Source of the DNA: Erodium maritimum
Taxonomy: Eukaryota > Streptophyta > Magnoliopsida > Geraniales > Geraniaceae
Length of the DNA: 64,000 bases
Reading direction: 5' to 3'
Assembly (NCBI GenBank): GCA_963921825.1
Contig: OY997591.1
Coordinates: 29,967,825 to 30,031,824, forward strand
Positions 11,147 to 22,625 of this stretch are shown here, piece by piece. The notes under the pieces were generated by a model. It saw only the letters and a program-made list of their open reading frames with translations, had not been told where the DNA came from and searched no databases. Each line of letters begins with the position of its first letter. Positions within the stretch are counted from its first letter, which is position 1. The position numbers were made by a program, and so were the translations under genes.

Positions 11147-12729
11147 GGGTTATTTACGATAAGGTACCCAAATGATTCGTCCACGAACGATAAGGTACCC
11201 TTATGAATTTTTTTACGATAAGGTACCCAAATGATTCGTCCACGAACGATTTGGGTTAATGTTGTTAAAAAACTAATAGACCTACGTGAAAAGACCAATT
11301 TACCCTTTACCATTTTAGTTGACTTTTGACTTAAGTGTAGAAAGACCATTATACCCTCAATTATTATTTTTCTTTAATTTATATTTTCTAATTATTTTAA
11401 AATTTCAAAATAAAATAATTAAATTATATATTTTAAAAAAAATTGAAATTGGTTTTTTATTTTCAAAAATCAGTTTTTATTTTTTTTTAAATCAGATTTT
11501 TATATTTAAAAATCAGTTTTTATTTTTTTAATAATAATTTTTTTTATATTAAAAATTCAGATTTTATATTTAAAATCAGTTTTAATTTTTTGTAAATCAG
11601 ATTTGTTTTATAAATTTAGTTTTATTTATTAATTCTTTAGTTTCTTTATTGTCATCGTGTTCATCCCCATGTTCATCCCCTCCAACCATGTTGATTGTGT
11701 TCATCCCCATGTTCTTTATTGAACCCACAAAACACAAATGAATGAATCAAATCGAACCAAAAACAGATAGAACACACATTTCATATCCATATTACATATT
11801 TCTCAGAAAACGATGATGAGAAATTGAATACCCAGATAGAACACAAATGTATCACATCAAAAACATATCTCGAATCAGCAAATGAATCAAAAAAATTGAA
11901 TAAAGAAATTGAACCCAGATGTATCAATCAGTGAACCTAGGGGAGGACTACGAGGAAGGCGAAGGCCGCGAGACAAGCTCGTATCAGTCCCAAAATTTCG
12001 TGCCTCTTGAGGAAGACGAAGACCGAGGGTCAGATATATGAGGAAGACGACCCAGGACTTGAAGACCGATTTCCTGCCTCGTGAGCATCAGAGTGGGAAG
12101 AGCTTCACCGCCGTGAGCTTGATCTCCTCGCCTTCGAGCCTCGTTCTATGGACTGCTCCCCCTCGTCTCGAGCTCCACAACCTCATCGCTTTCCTTGAAC
12201 TCTTCGTCGTCGCTGGCCTTGCTCTGAACTAATCACCGCCTATCGTGACCTCAACTCGTCGCCGCCTGCCGTGACCTCAACTCGCCGCCTCCCTAAATGA
12301 TGAAGTCGAAATTTTGTGGGGAATAGAAAGAAAGGAACTAGGTTTAGAGAGAAAGAAAGAGGGGCGTGTTTAGAGTTTAATTAGCTTTGGTTTAGTGTTT
12401 AATTGGTTTAGTTTAAGTTTTAATTTTTTATTCTTTTATAATTATTTTCTAAAATTTGTGTTTATTGTTTATTTAGTTTTTTATAAGGGTATAATGGTAA
12501 TTTTCCGTTTAAAATTCTCAAGACTAAATTAGATAAGCGCAAAATCGTCATTTCACTTAACACTTAATTGCACATGTCTAATTTAGAGGTATATTCCGTT
12601 AGTTTTCTAACGGAATATGCCACTTCCATCCGTGGACAAATCATTTGGGTACCAAATTGGACATTTGAAACATATGGGTACCTTATCGTTCGTAGACGAA
12701 ACATTTGGGTACCTTATCGTAAATAACCC
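11147..12729. mobile_element. Non-autonomous Mutator-like TIR element, 9-bp duplication
   Basis: Flanked by identical ATAATATTG copies (11138-11146 and 12730-12738). The inverted ends start GGGTTATTTACGATAAGGTA and share at least 55-60 bp, with a subterminal motif (ACGATAAGGTACCCAAATG) repeated inside the left end. The 9-bp duplication and long TIRs point to the Mutator superfamily. The outer parts are AT-rich, but 11930-12310 is GC-rich with a small ORF (12038-12232), which may be captured host DNA as in Pack-MULEs. No transposase is visible. Confidence 0.8.
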
Positions 12730-12738
12730 ATAATATTG

Positions 12739-13238
12739 AAAAGTAATTGAGGGTATTTTCGTCATTTAACCAAAAAAGACTAACAAAACTCGACAGAAGA
12801 GGATAATCGTTACAAGTGAAACATAAATGTAAGTATTAGTTATAAAAAAACAAGGATACTCATCAGATAATTGTAACAAGTTGAGGATAAGCTATTGTAA
12901 TTTTCCCTTTCTTAATACTTGTCCTCAATTTTGAGAATCCTCATTTAGTTTTCTCATAACATATCAGATTTTGTTCAAACTATTGGGAGTTTTGAAGTTC
13001 ACTGATAACATTATGGAGTCAATAAAGTACAAACTCAAAAGATCTTTATAAGACCATAAATGGCTTCATATAAACTTCATTTAGTTTTGTAATAATTAAG
13101 TGCTATGCATATTTTTTTCCTAAAGATGTCAACTTTTCCTTTAATATACTTATTTTCTCTCTCTAAAGAAATTTAATTTAAATTTGTTTTGCTGATAAAA
13201 AACATAACTTAATCGATTTAACCAAAAATTTATTGATA
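12739..13238. other. AT-rich spacer with a LINE-tail fragment
   Basis: No gene. At about 13160-13200 the sequence TTTGTTTTGCTGATAAAAAA closely matches the 3' end of the LINE-like element at 28372-30236, so a short LINE tail remains here. Confidence 0.5.
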
Positions 13239-13248
13239 TATCAGTCTA

Positions 13249-14332
13249 GAAGAGAAATCAAATAAAAACTCACCTTTAACGTAAAAACTATGTGAACTCA
13301 TCAAAACCATCTATTTCATAAATGGATGGATGAGAAGCAATTTAATTGTTGACTGTAAAAAAACACCACTTTTTGATAAGTTGTAGTGACTTTTTAGTAA
13401 AACTATCACATTATTATTTTTACCAATTCACAAATTTAATCTTTCCCGATTCGTTTTTACTCCGATTGGCTTCAAACTTGCGCCAACATTTTTATTTTTC
13501 AGAGGCTTTCGATCAAGATCAGTCATGAATATATTTCGAATAAAGAAAGAAAAATTGTGGCTGATTTAAAAAAAATATATCTAGGTAATTTTTATCAACA
13601 TTTTACATTAGTTTTATCAACACTTTACACTGGTTTTATCAACCCTGAACGTTAGTTTTATCACCTTATTTACCAAAATTGAACTTGATTTTTATCACCA
13701 CATCACATGTTTTTTATGCACACTGAACACTATATTTATTAACACTAAACACTCGGTTCGTTACTAAATTACATGTGTTTTATCACCCTATCACATGTTT
13801 TTTTATCAATACTAAACTCTAGTTTGTCACTCTTATTACAAAAATTGAACACGATTTTTATCACTTAATCATGTGTTTTTTATCACCTCAGTACATGTAT
13901 TTTTATCAACATTTAGCACTAATTTGATCACCCCGATATAAAACATTTATTAGTGAATATTTATCAATACTCGACATTATTTTTATCACCCCGATATATC
14001 CTTTTATTTTCGTGCTTCAAAATATATTCAATATGCTACTTGATAGATAGCCCTTGAAAAAAAAAATATATTAGCGCAAGTTTGAAGCTAATCAGAGTTC
14101 AAACGAATCGGAAATGATTAAATTAGTTAACTGGTCAAGAAAAAATGCACACTTGTCGACATGGCACCATGCTATTCCAATTATGCCCTTGCTTGTGTGA
14201 GAAAGGATGAAACGGACGTGTATTTTTGGTGATTATGTGGCATCATGGTGAATGTTAGATCTTAGGTGTGTGTGGCTAAGATTGGTTCTTACAGTTTTTA
14301 GGATAATAGGAGTTTCTATTATATTTTTCCTC
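13249..14332. mobile_element. Non-autonomous Mutator-like element, 10-bp duplication
   Basis: Flanks are TATCAGTCTA (13239-13248) and TATAAGTCTA (14333-14342), a 10-bp duplication with one mismatch. The ends are GAAGAGAAATCAAATAAAAA at the left and the complement of GAGGAAAAATATAATAG at the right. They align with the ends of the element at 52982-56353, of which this is a second, shorter copy in the opposite orientation. The interior holds many imperfect units of the type TTTTATCAACACTTTACACTGG. No coding potential. Confidence 0.78.
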
Positions 14333-14514
14333 TATAAGTCTAATTACACATCAATCACAAAAAAAATCCAAACAGAAGTGGCGAATGCAGCACATGGTTT
14401 CTACAACTATTAATCCAACTACATTTTGATTGACTGTCAATAATCTATAAAACAAATTCATTTTTGTAGACAAATGCATGTAATAAATGCAAACATTTCA
14501 AAATAAGGAAGCAT

Positions 14515-17462
14515 TGTAAGAACCACTCCCGGTCAACGCTAGTCAAAGCGGCGAAAAACAGGAAAATTTAAAATTTTGGGACATACATTTAAATGAACCT
14601 AAATTTGACCCCGAGGGTCATATCGGACTTAAGTTAACCCCGATATCGATCAAAGTGAGTTCTGGGGGACTCAGGGCAACTTTTTGACCAATTTGGGAAA
14701 GGTTGACTTTTTGCTGGAAAAGTCAACCGAGCGACGTTTTGGTCCGTTCGAGGTCCATTTTGGATCCAAAAAGCTTATCCGTCGTTACAGCGGTCTTAGT
14801 TGGGCCGTTTCCTTGTAGCCCGTGAAGTTTCATAACTTCTTGGAAAATGGGCCCGTTCGGGGCCCGAGACAGCCGAATTTCGCGAATCTGACAGAAAAAT
14901 ATCTACAAGATATTTTGTTTAAAGGGTGGGACCCACTTGCCACATGTCACACAAGTGGTGGTGTTAGGTAATTTTGAACAAAACAAAAGGAAGACCATGT
15001 GGGTAGGTTCGGCCATATTGAAAAAGAAAAAGAAAAATAGAGAGAGAAAGAAGAGAGAAGAAGGAGAGAAGGAAAAGGAAGAAAAGGAGAAAAAGGTTTA
15101 GGGTTTGGGGATTTTCCCGACGATCCAACCGGCGGATCGTCTCAACGATCGAAGAATCGAGCTCCCATCGTCATTCCCTACGGTGAGAACCTATTCGATT
15201 TTCGTTTTGGTACGTTTGAAAGTTAGGGTTTGAGTTTAAACGAGTTATATATGGGTGAGTAGAGGTGTATGGTTCTTTGATGGCGTTTTGGGGCGAAGAA
15301 TGACCGGATTCCGGTGACCGGAGGCTCGGGGGAGCTCCGACCACCGTGGGTGGTGGCTGGCCGGAGCTAGGACCGGCCACCACTGTGGTGAACCGGTCCA
15401 AAACCGGTCAAGCCACCCACGAGTGTTGATGGCCGGGTGGGGCCCACATGTCGGGTCTCGGGTTTTTCTTGTTCGGGTGGTTTAGGACGATCCCCAAGTC
15501 GTTAATTCACACCTGGAACGAATTATGGAATTAAATTGTGAAAGTTGGAAATTTCGGGTTTAGAAACTTTAAACGCGAATTAAATTGCTCGGAAGTCGGA
15601 AATTGATTCCGTCGATTACATTGGAACCCTTGAATTGTTCTAAGATCGTAGAAACGAAAACGGGAATTTTCGGAGCCCCGGAAGGGCGTTTCCCAATCCC
15701 GGGCAGGTTCGCCGGGCCGGGCGAATCGGGACTTTCCGGGCCCGTTGTTGACAATGTCGAGTAATTGGGAAGTTTGGGAGTGATCGACATTGTCGGGGTT
15801 GCGTTTGGGCGTCTAATTCTTTAAATTCAGTTTTTGCCTGCGAACTTAAAAAGTGTTTTATTTGTGATCTTGTTAGATCGTACCGACTACCGCGGAAAGG
15901 GGAAGCTAGGCGAGTGATCGCGAGCACGCCGGAGCTTGGTCGTGGACTTTTGGGAAAGCGTTACGAGGTAGGGAAAAGTAGCCGGATCTCGGCATTGACT
16001 AGGGAAAGTTAACAGTAGAAATGCATGTGACACCTAGTGGTGTCGTAGGATGAGTAAGTTTATCGAACACTAGAAATGCAGGCGACACTTAGTGGTGTCG
16101 TATGATACGTGAGCGTATCGAACAATAGAAATTCATGTGACACTTAGTAGTGTCGTAGGATAAGTGATCTTATCGAACAATGGAAATACTGGTGGCATTT
16201 GGTTGTGCCCGGAGGTTGATTGAATCGTTTGTGTTTGTGGGTTGCCATGAGTGTCGTTGGGGTGTTGAACCCGTATTTACTGTTGGTGTGTCGTGGGTGT
16301 CCATGAGTGCCGTTGGGGTGTTGAACCCGTATATTACTGTTGGTGTGTCGTGGGTGGCCATGAGTGTCGTTGGGGTGTTGAACCTGTATATTACTGTTGG
16401 TGTGTCGTGGGTGGCCATGAGTGTCATTGGGGTGTTGAACCCGTATGTTACTGTTGGTGTGTCATGGGTGGCCATGAGTGCCGTTGGGGTGTTGAACCCG
16501 TATATTACTGTTGGTGTGTCGTGGGTGGCCATGTGTGCCCGTGGGGAGTTAAACCTGTATTGTTGTGGACTATCCTGCCGAGGGGTAGTGAGTCGTATAT
16601 CTTTGTCGCTATTTGTTGAACCTTGAGTGTTGACTGTGATTGCATGGAGGTTGAGGCCCGCCTGACGATAAAGGGGTCCTGTGGTCGCGTGCGTGGGGGT
16701 TGGCTAGCCTTACGACTAACCATAGGTAAAGTTGTGCATTTCTTCGGCGATGAAGGGCGGCTCCCCTTCCGACTAGCTATCGGAAAAGTATCGCTGTATA
16801 TATCGCTAACAGGTCGACCGCCTGGCCCGACTGCGTTCGGGGAAAGTTGCGTGGGGCAGGCTCAAGCCCAACCGGTTAGCAACCGGCACTGAGTAGCTGG
16901 AGTGCGATCCTTTGTGATCTTGTTTGTTGTGTGCGATCCTTTGTGATCTTGGGTGTTGCGTGGTTATTATTTGCGTTTTGGGGTTGAGGTCGTAACCGCT
17001 GTGTCGGGTCTACATTACGCGTCCGGGTTTGAGTTTGTTGGGGAAAGTAACAGTTTTCGTGTGACAGTCGGGTCATTTGAGTTTGGGGATAGTAGTCCCC
17101 GGTGTTTTGTTGGTTGTTGGTGTTTCCGGCATTTCTTCTAGTATGCCGTAGTCAGTCTGGTATCCGTGGTGGTGAGCGAACGCTCACCCCTAGCTGCTTT
17201 TCCTACAGGTACTGGTCGCGAGACGGACTAGGGGATCTCTCGAAGCTTGAAGAGCTGGGAGCGGGAGTCCGGGTTTTTGGGAGTCTAGCGACGTACGCTT
17301 TGGTTTTTGTCCGCTTGTTTTGGACGTATTTTAAGTTGTAAAATATTATTTTGATTAACTCAAAGTGGTGATTTTAAGCGGTTTATTAAAATGTTTGAAA
17401 ATTGTTTTATTGTTTCACCGTTCGCGTTCCGGGTTCGGTTCTACTGAATTTGGGGCGTGACT
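14515..17462 (+). mobile_element. Solo LTR (B), Gypsy-type, opposite orientation
   Basis: Starts TGTAAGAACCACTCCCGG and ends TTGGGGCGTGACT, the reverse complement of the LTR at 34639-38002. It is flanked by a perfect 5-bp duplication AGCAT (14510-14514 and 17463-17467). Length is 2948 bp. The last base of the right end is mutated from the usual TG...CA pair. A purine-rich tract (15020-15100) and a 57-bp minisatellite lie inside. The ORFs overlapping the minisatellite are artefacts of the repeat. Confidence 0.9.
16240..16560 (+). repeat. 57-bp minisatellite in solo LTR B
   Basis: Five to six tandem copies of a 57-bp unit (GTGGGTGGCCATGAGTG... GTTGAACCCGTATATTACTG...). Because 57 is a multiple of 3, the repeats keep reading frames open and translate into 19-residue repeats on both strands. 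This is not evidence of a gene. Confidence 0.9.
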
Positions 17463-17467
17463 AGCAT

Positions 17468-17579
17468 CATTGAGAACTCATTTTGCTATGAATAACAATA
17501 AATACTTCATCGCCATATTCACAACCAAGTATGTTGAAATCGAAAGACGCAAAAAAGAGTCTAAAAAAATGAACTAGGT
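17468..17579. other. Short spacer
   Basis: AT-rich sequence between solo LTR B and the LINE-like remains. Nothing recognised. Confidence 0.4.
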
Positions 17580-19770
17580 CACCAAAAGACATTTCTCCCT
17601 TTCCTCTCATTTCGTCTCTCTACCCTAACATATGTCGCTGCCCATTATGGCCAACACACCGCTACAACCGCCCACCACCATGACCACCTTTACCCTATCG
17701 TTACCGGAACACCCTCTCATCGGTGCATGCCTAGCACCAGGAGGAGGCTCCGCCATGGGGTTTCGACAAGAAACACTACCGCCGCCCACCACTGTGGCCA
17801 TCTCCTCCCTCTTGCCGCTGCCCACCACCGTGGTCATCTCCTCTCTCTCGCTCTCGGATCAATCATCACAGGGAGCGATCTCAACCCCCCACCGTCCTCC
17901 AATGCCCTAAACAACCAGTACTCTTTCGTGGTCGAACCTCCAGTTCCCATATGCAAGGCCAGACCAGGCCACCACTCTCCCGCGAGATCCTCCAAGGCAA
18001 CCGATTGTGATGGAGTCGACCATTACCACCGCGCTCGTTCCAGGATCTAATCGAGTGCCCCGTCTCATCCTTGGCTCTTCTTCGGGGTCCCAGACGCTAA
18101 TACCTGATTGGGAAGATAAGGACGATGTCTTGGAGATCCCAATCGAAGCCATCCCTGCAACGGCCGATGGCTGTTATCGTTTCTCGTTGGCTAGAAAACT
18201 GGTCGGGGAAGGCACATTCAATGTCAAATCCCTATGTGGGGTTATGATTAGCAACTGGCGAGTACAAGGTTTGGAGTTGATCCACTACCGCTATGGAGTT
18301 GATCCGGCACCGGGGACCATGGGGCTTTGGAGGGTACCCTCTGATTTTAGTCCAGCTCCAGCCATGCATGCAGCCGAGCTCTATCCCTTTCCGGTTTATG
18401 AAAATCGGGGTGAGAGCTACAAATATCCCCGGGGATGCACGAAATGCACCAGTCAGAGCCATTCTCGTTAACGCTATCGGAACTAAGGTAACCTCTGTGC
18501 CTATCCCTGCCCAACGACGTTTGGATGATTATTTGTGGATGCGAGTTAGGATTGATGTGGACAGGCCACTGAGAAGACGTATCAACCTCCGGTTTCAGGG
18601 TCACCTGAATTCCTCCATGGCGGGCCTACAATATGAGAGGATCTCGGGGTTTTGCACTCGGAGTGGTCGGCTCACCCATCGGATTGAGGAATGCACGAGC
18701 CACATGCTGAAAATTGGTTGCGAGGAGATTGGATATGACGACTCCATTTGGGTCCCTATGGGTTTTAATGTTGACAGTCTTCTACAAACGACATAACAGG
18801 CACCGGTGGTGAGGTCGGGGCCTTCAGTGAATGATCTACTCACCTCGCTTTCCCTGGACCCGATCGATGATTATGTGGGAGGCTTGGGAAGTTCGGATCG
18901 GGCTCGGCCAAGACAACCTTAATGCCCCCCACCTTCCGAGTCTTGGACAAGTAATGGGACTCACCTCGGCGGCGATTTGGCTAAGGAGAGTTCGGAGTGG
19001 GTAGCTCCAAAGATGAAAGGAGATCACCCCGGATCGTTAACTTAGGTCTAGGATAGCACGAAGCCCGGCGATTTGACTAACATGGTTTTGGGTGAGGAAC
19101 CTGTGTTCTTTGTTGTACCTGCAAGTGGGATAGCGTCTGGTCATGGGAAGCAGAAGGAACCTTAAGACCAGGTTGGAGGAGTGGGTCCCATCTGAACAAA
19201 AATGATGAAGGCAAAAGCAAGTGGAAGGCGGGGAAATTCTATTACCGAACCAACCAGATGAAAAAGGCGCTGGAAATTACGGGAACTACCCCATCAACCC
19301 ATCAGTTGAGGGATGAGGACGAGGAAGACGGCTAACAAACGAGTGCCCAACAGCTGCCTCGCAAGGATCCATGAGAACCCTGGGTGGGGAGGGGTGGGGG
19401 GTGGGGTGTCCCTAAGGGGGGCTATCCTTAGAGACCCAGGGCGTCGGGTGCTGGGACGTCTCGGGAAGCCAGCAAGAACAACCCAACAACATTTACTGTT
19501 TTATTTTATTTGTGTTTGTCATTTGGAGTACTCTACATTGGAGTTATTTTGTATTAGGTTGAATAATTTTGAAGTTGTGGTAGGAAATCGTCCTCAGTTA
19601 GTGTCTACAATGAAAACAAGTCTATTTTGTACAGGCACGAAAGCCGGATCACCTACGGGAGACTCGGACAATATTCTGGTGCCTAAGGCATTGGCCCTAC
19701 TTTGTAACCTCTGATTTACATTAACAGACGCTTATGTTTGTCGTTTAAAAAAAATAATAATCAAAAGGCG
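17580..19770 (+). mobile_element. LINE remnant (ORF1 region and 3' tail)
   Basis: GC-rich ORF1-like coding DNA followed by a 3'UTR-like stretch ending in GTTTAAAAAAAATAATAAT at about 19745-19763, the usual form of a plant LINE tail. No endonuclease or reverse transcriptase domain lies between, so the central part has been lost or was never copied. I could not find a convincing target duplication. Confidence 0.6.
18007..18796 (+). pseudogene. LINE ORF1 pseudogene (DUF4283 and zinc knuckle)
   Basis: Two overlapping frames (18007-18471 and 18293-18796) together give a plant LINE ORF1. The N-terminal part is FSLARKLVGEGTFNVKSL followed by GPWGFGGYPLILVQLQP, characteristic of DUF4283. Then comes NAIGTKVTSV...RRLDDYLWMRVRIDVDRPLR. 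Last is a zinc-knuckle-like segment YERISGFCTRSGRLTHRIEE, where the second cysteine of the usual CxxC is replaced by S. The frame switch near 18300-18470 shows at least one frameshift. Confidence 0.68.
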
Positions 19771-19894
19771 CAAGCAAACAAACAAATCTCCAAATGCATG
19801 AAGCTAGCTGCTAGATTACCATCATTTCTGATCATGAATTACATACGATATGACTGTAATACTCATCAATTTCTACCCACACAATGGATTCAGC

Positions 19895-20230
19895 TTTGGA
19901 GGAAGCCTTCAAGACTAAGGCCCGGAAGAGACGGTCCAAATTCAATTCAGTTGCTCCTCCAAATGTCCCTCGGACTCATAATATCAAGTCCAAGACTCAG
20001 GCTCTCAAACTCAAGGCCCCCAGCGATCCAATCTTGTCTTCGGATAGTGAGTGGTATAAAGGGTGTCGGTTTTTGGTTTGTTTGTTTTAGGCCTTGTTTT
20101 GTTTCTTTTATATTAAGGGTCATCTCCATGTTTCTTCTTTCAATTGTAATTGTGGGTTTGTGTTATTGGCTTTCTCCCCCTCGGAGATCGACTTTTCAAT
20201 AAATTTTGTAGCACTTGTCCAAAAAAAAAA
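19895..20230 (+). mobile_element. Short LINE-like 3' fragment with A-tail
   Basis: Contains a small ORF (MDSALEEAFKTKARKRR...) followed by a T-rich 3' end and a run of ten A at 20221-20230. The flanks ACAATGGATTCAGCTTT (about 19881) and ACAACGGATTCAACTTT (about 20230) are similar and may be a diverged target duplication. If so, it landed at the end of the PWWP-like tail copy that follows. Confidence 0.4.
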
Positions 20231-20513
20231 CAACGGATTCAACTTTTCATCCAAAATCTAACCTGGTGCATAGTATTTTCTCATTTACAAAGATGGAAAG
20301 GGAAAGGGACATGGGAAGCTAAACTCTTTCTTGAAGTTGCATCGACAAACACAAAACAGGACATTTGCTTGACACAAAAAGATCATCCTCCTCTCAGCAT
20401 ATTGGTAAATCACGGCATCAATGTGGTTGCTGATATAGGGAGAACCTTTTGTGTTTAAAGGATCTACTGAACCAAACAGCATACTAACATAAGACGCATC
20501 GTGTTCATAAACT
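20231..20513 (-). pseudogene. Degenerate copy of the PWWP gene's 3' coding end
   Basis: Minus-strand sequence matching the last exon of the PWWP gene (roughly 22626-22990). For example FGSVDPLNTKGSPY corresponds to FGVVDPLNTKVSPY, and HIDAVIYQYAERR to HIDAVTAYQYAKMK. It has frameshifts and small deletions. Homology appears to start already at about 20525, inside the last codons of the Ulp1-like gene, and runs to the end of the parent coding sequence. It is a partial, diverged duplicate about 2.1 kb downstream of its source. Confidence 0.8.
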
Positions 20514-22214
20514 TCATGTGAGGATGGTTGTGTTCACTTTGTTCACATCCGACAGCAACATGTCTAGAAGCAATTGTTTTCTCATTTGAAACCTCACCTT
20601 GATAAAGTCTTCTGCTAAATGGTTTGCATCCCCATCGTACAATTTCATGAAGTTAATTACGTATGGTCCACAATCCCATCTGTCAAGTTTGAAGAAATGG
20701 TATGTACAAAATAGATAAGTAGACATAATATATTAAGAACAGCAAGTATAAAAAGTTCAGTTAGACATACATGTTAGGCTGCACTGGCACTGGTGGGTAT
20801 ACAATTTTCCATTTCTTAAATCCACACAGTATATCTTGTGGTGGATTTTCAGATGATGCCATAACCAATTCTCCTAGTATCTCAACCTGTAATGTCAATA
20901 AAAAAAATAGAGCAAACTGTTAATTGATGGCATTTTAGATACCATGTGAATTTGGTACATTAAATTGTGTTATTACCTCCCTCCTGACAAACCGATCAAA
21001 ATGCACACGCTTCTGTGGACATCCTGGCTCAGGCTTGTAATAATTAGGAATACTGTTCAACACCTCAACCCTTTTTGCGCGTATGTTTAAGCATATTAAA
21101 AACCAATGTTTGTATAACAACACTGGATGGAAAACCTTATTCCAAACATGCATAAAATTTGTGTTAGAACATTTATGGGTAGTTTTAAATATCACCATTC
21201 ATCTAATTCAGTGTCATTGATTCATGGAGGATGTTTACCATATCACAGTTGTGTAGGCTGAAGCCAATGAGATAGTCCTTAAACCAGTTTTTTTCAACGT
21301 GGTTGATGTCCCATTTCATCCCTAGCATGTCTTTGGACTTTGAGATTGGTATATCCAGCTCCGATGCCACAATCTCCAGCATATTACAATAAATCAGCTA
21401 TTAATAGTCAGAGATAAAATTGAAAATACAAAAACATACAAGGGAGAATGGAATAAATGTCATACACCGAGCTGTGGAGGAAAGGCCCATTTCCTCTGGT
21501 CATGTTTGAAAAGAGAATTGTTCAACCAAGCGCACGCATACCGCATCAACTACTCACATAGTATTCAACATTACAAATAGTAAGTCAAACTAATAAACTG
21601 GACTTGAAAGGAAACATCTATGCCTCACATAATGCACAATTTACCATGCTACAGATCCATCCTTGTGCACATGCCATTGTAGCTGCTGTATCACCAAATA
21701 TAATTGATCTGGTATCAAATTGTGCTAACTTTTTATTGCTGCATTACAGATAAAGACATTTAATAATTCAAAAAGAAAAAAAAAATGAAGTGTTCATGTA
21801 TAATGTGATCCAGACATCTTACTTAGGAACCTTTTGCACCCAATCCCAGACTCTGTTTTCAACCTGAGTAAAGTTACGAGTCTTATCCTTAGGTTTTGTT
21901 TTCTGAAGTTGTATTAGGGGCGGTGAGACAGTTGATTTCTGGGACTGGTGGCTATCAGATTGTGTAAATGGTTTCTGACTCGTGTGCTGTTGGAGAGCAA
22001 ATTTGTTACCTCGATACTGGGGTGCTGCTTCATCACTGTGTAATGGCACCTCCTCATTGTGTTCCTTTGCTAGAGCCTCACTGGTCTCAGCTCTCACAAC
22101 CTCTAACAGAGCCTCAAACATCAAGGATTTTTCTGGCGATGAAGCCTGGCTTGTACATGCCTTCCTCTTCTGGGTGGCCTCGGGCTTCACTCCTCTCTTA
22201 CTGGGTACAGGCTC
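20514..22214 (-). CDS. Ulp1-like cysteine protease (C48), seven exons seen, 5' end missing
   Basis: Ulp1/SENP-type peptidases cleave SUMO or related precursors and conjugates; many plant members are carried by Mutator-like elements (family knowledge). Exons read on the minus strand: 22214-21823, 21738-21645, 21549-21466, 21373-21239, 21135-20977, 20886-20771, 20679-20514. All have GT and AG borders and stay in frame for 381 residues to TGA. The protease core has VFHPVLLYKHWFLICLNI (catalytic His), then EVLNSIP where the usual Asp is Asn, and IWDCGPYVINFMK (catalytic Cys). The N-terminal 130 residues are low-complexity. No ATG opens the first exon, so at least one upstream exon is missing or unrecognised. 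The last codons run into PWWP-gene-like DNA. It may be a transposon-derived gene or a recent pseudogene. Confidence 0.68.
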
Positions 22215-22625
22215 CTGTATTTGTCAAGTTCAATAATAGCCGCATACAGCAACATCTCTTAGTCCCTAAATATCTAGCATGGTACTAACATTGGGGTGCC
22301 TTATATAGTAGCTAAATTGGATTCTTTGTACAAATTCATGACTAAATTGGAACCTTTGATAGTACTAGGGCATAATCGGAGTAATTTACAAAAGTTCGGG
22401 AATAAAATAGAGCATTTGATAGTACATGGATACAATTGGCACATTTGAAATAATGATGAGACTTTTGGAACATTTACCGAAACAAAGATGTATAAAATCC
22501 ACATGCAGATACAGACAGCTAATTGCTAGCTTAGCATCAATTCTGGTGATGACATAAACAAGAATACATGTAATACCAATCAGTTTCCATACCCACTAAA
22601 TTGTTGAAAGCAACAATGAACAGAT
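22215..22625. other. Spacer between the Ulp1-like and PWWP genes
   Basis: AT-rich, with two short similar stretches around the motif TTTGATAGTAC (about 22356 and 22416). It must hold the 3'UTR of the PWWP gene and possibly the missing first exon of the Ulp1-like gene. I cannot identify either. Confidence 0.4.

Noticed and set aside
16180-16626. Long ORFs over the 57-bp repeats in solo LTR B, on both strands
   Set aside because: The unit length is a multiple of 3, so frames stay open by repetition. Both strands are open, no family matches, and the region is inside an LTR.
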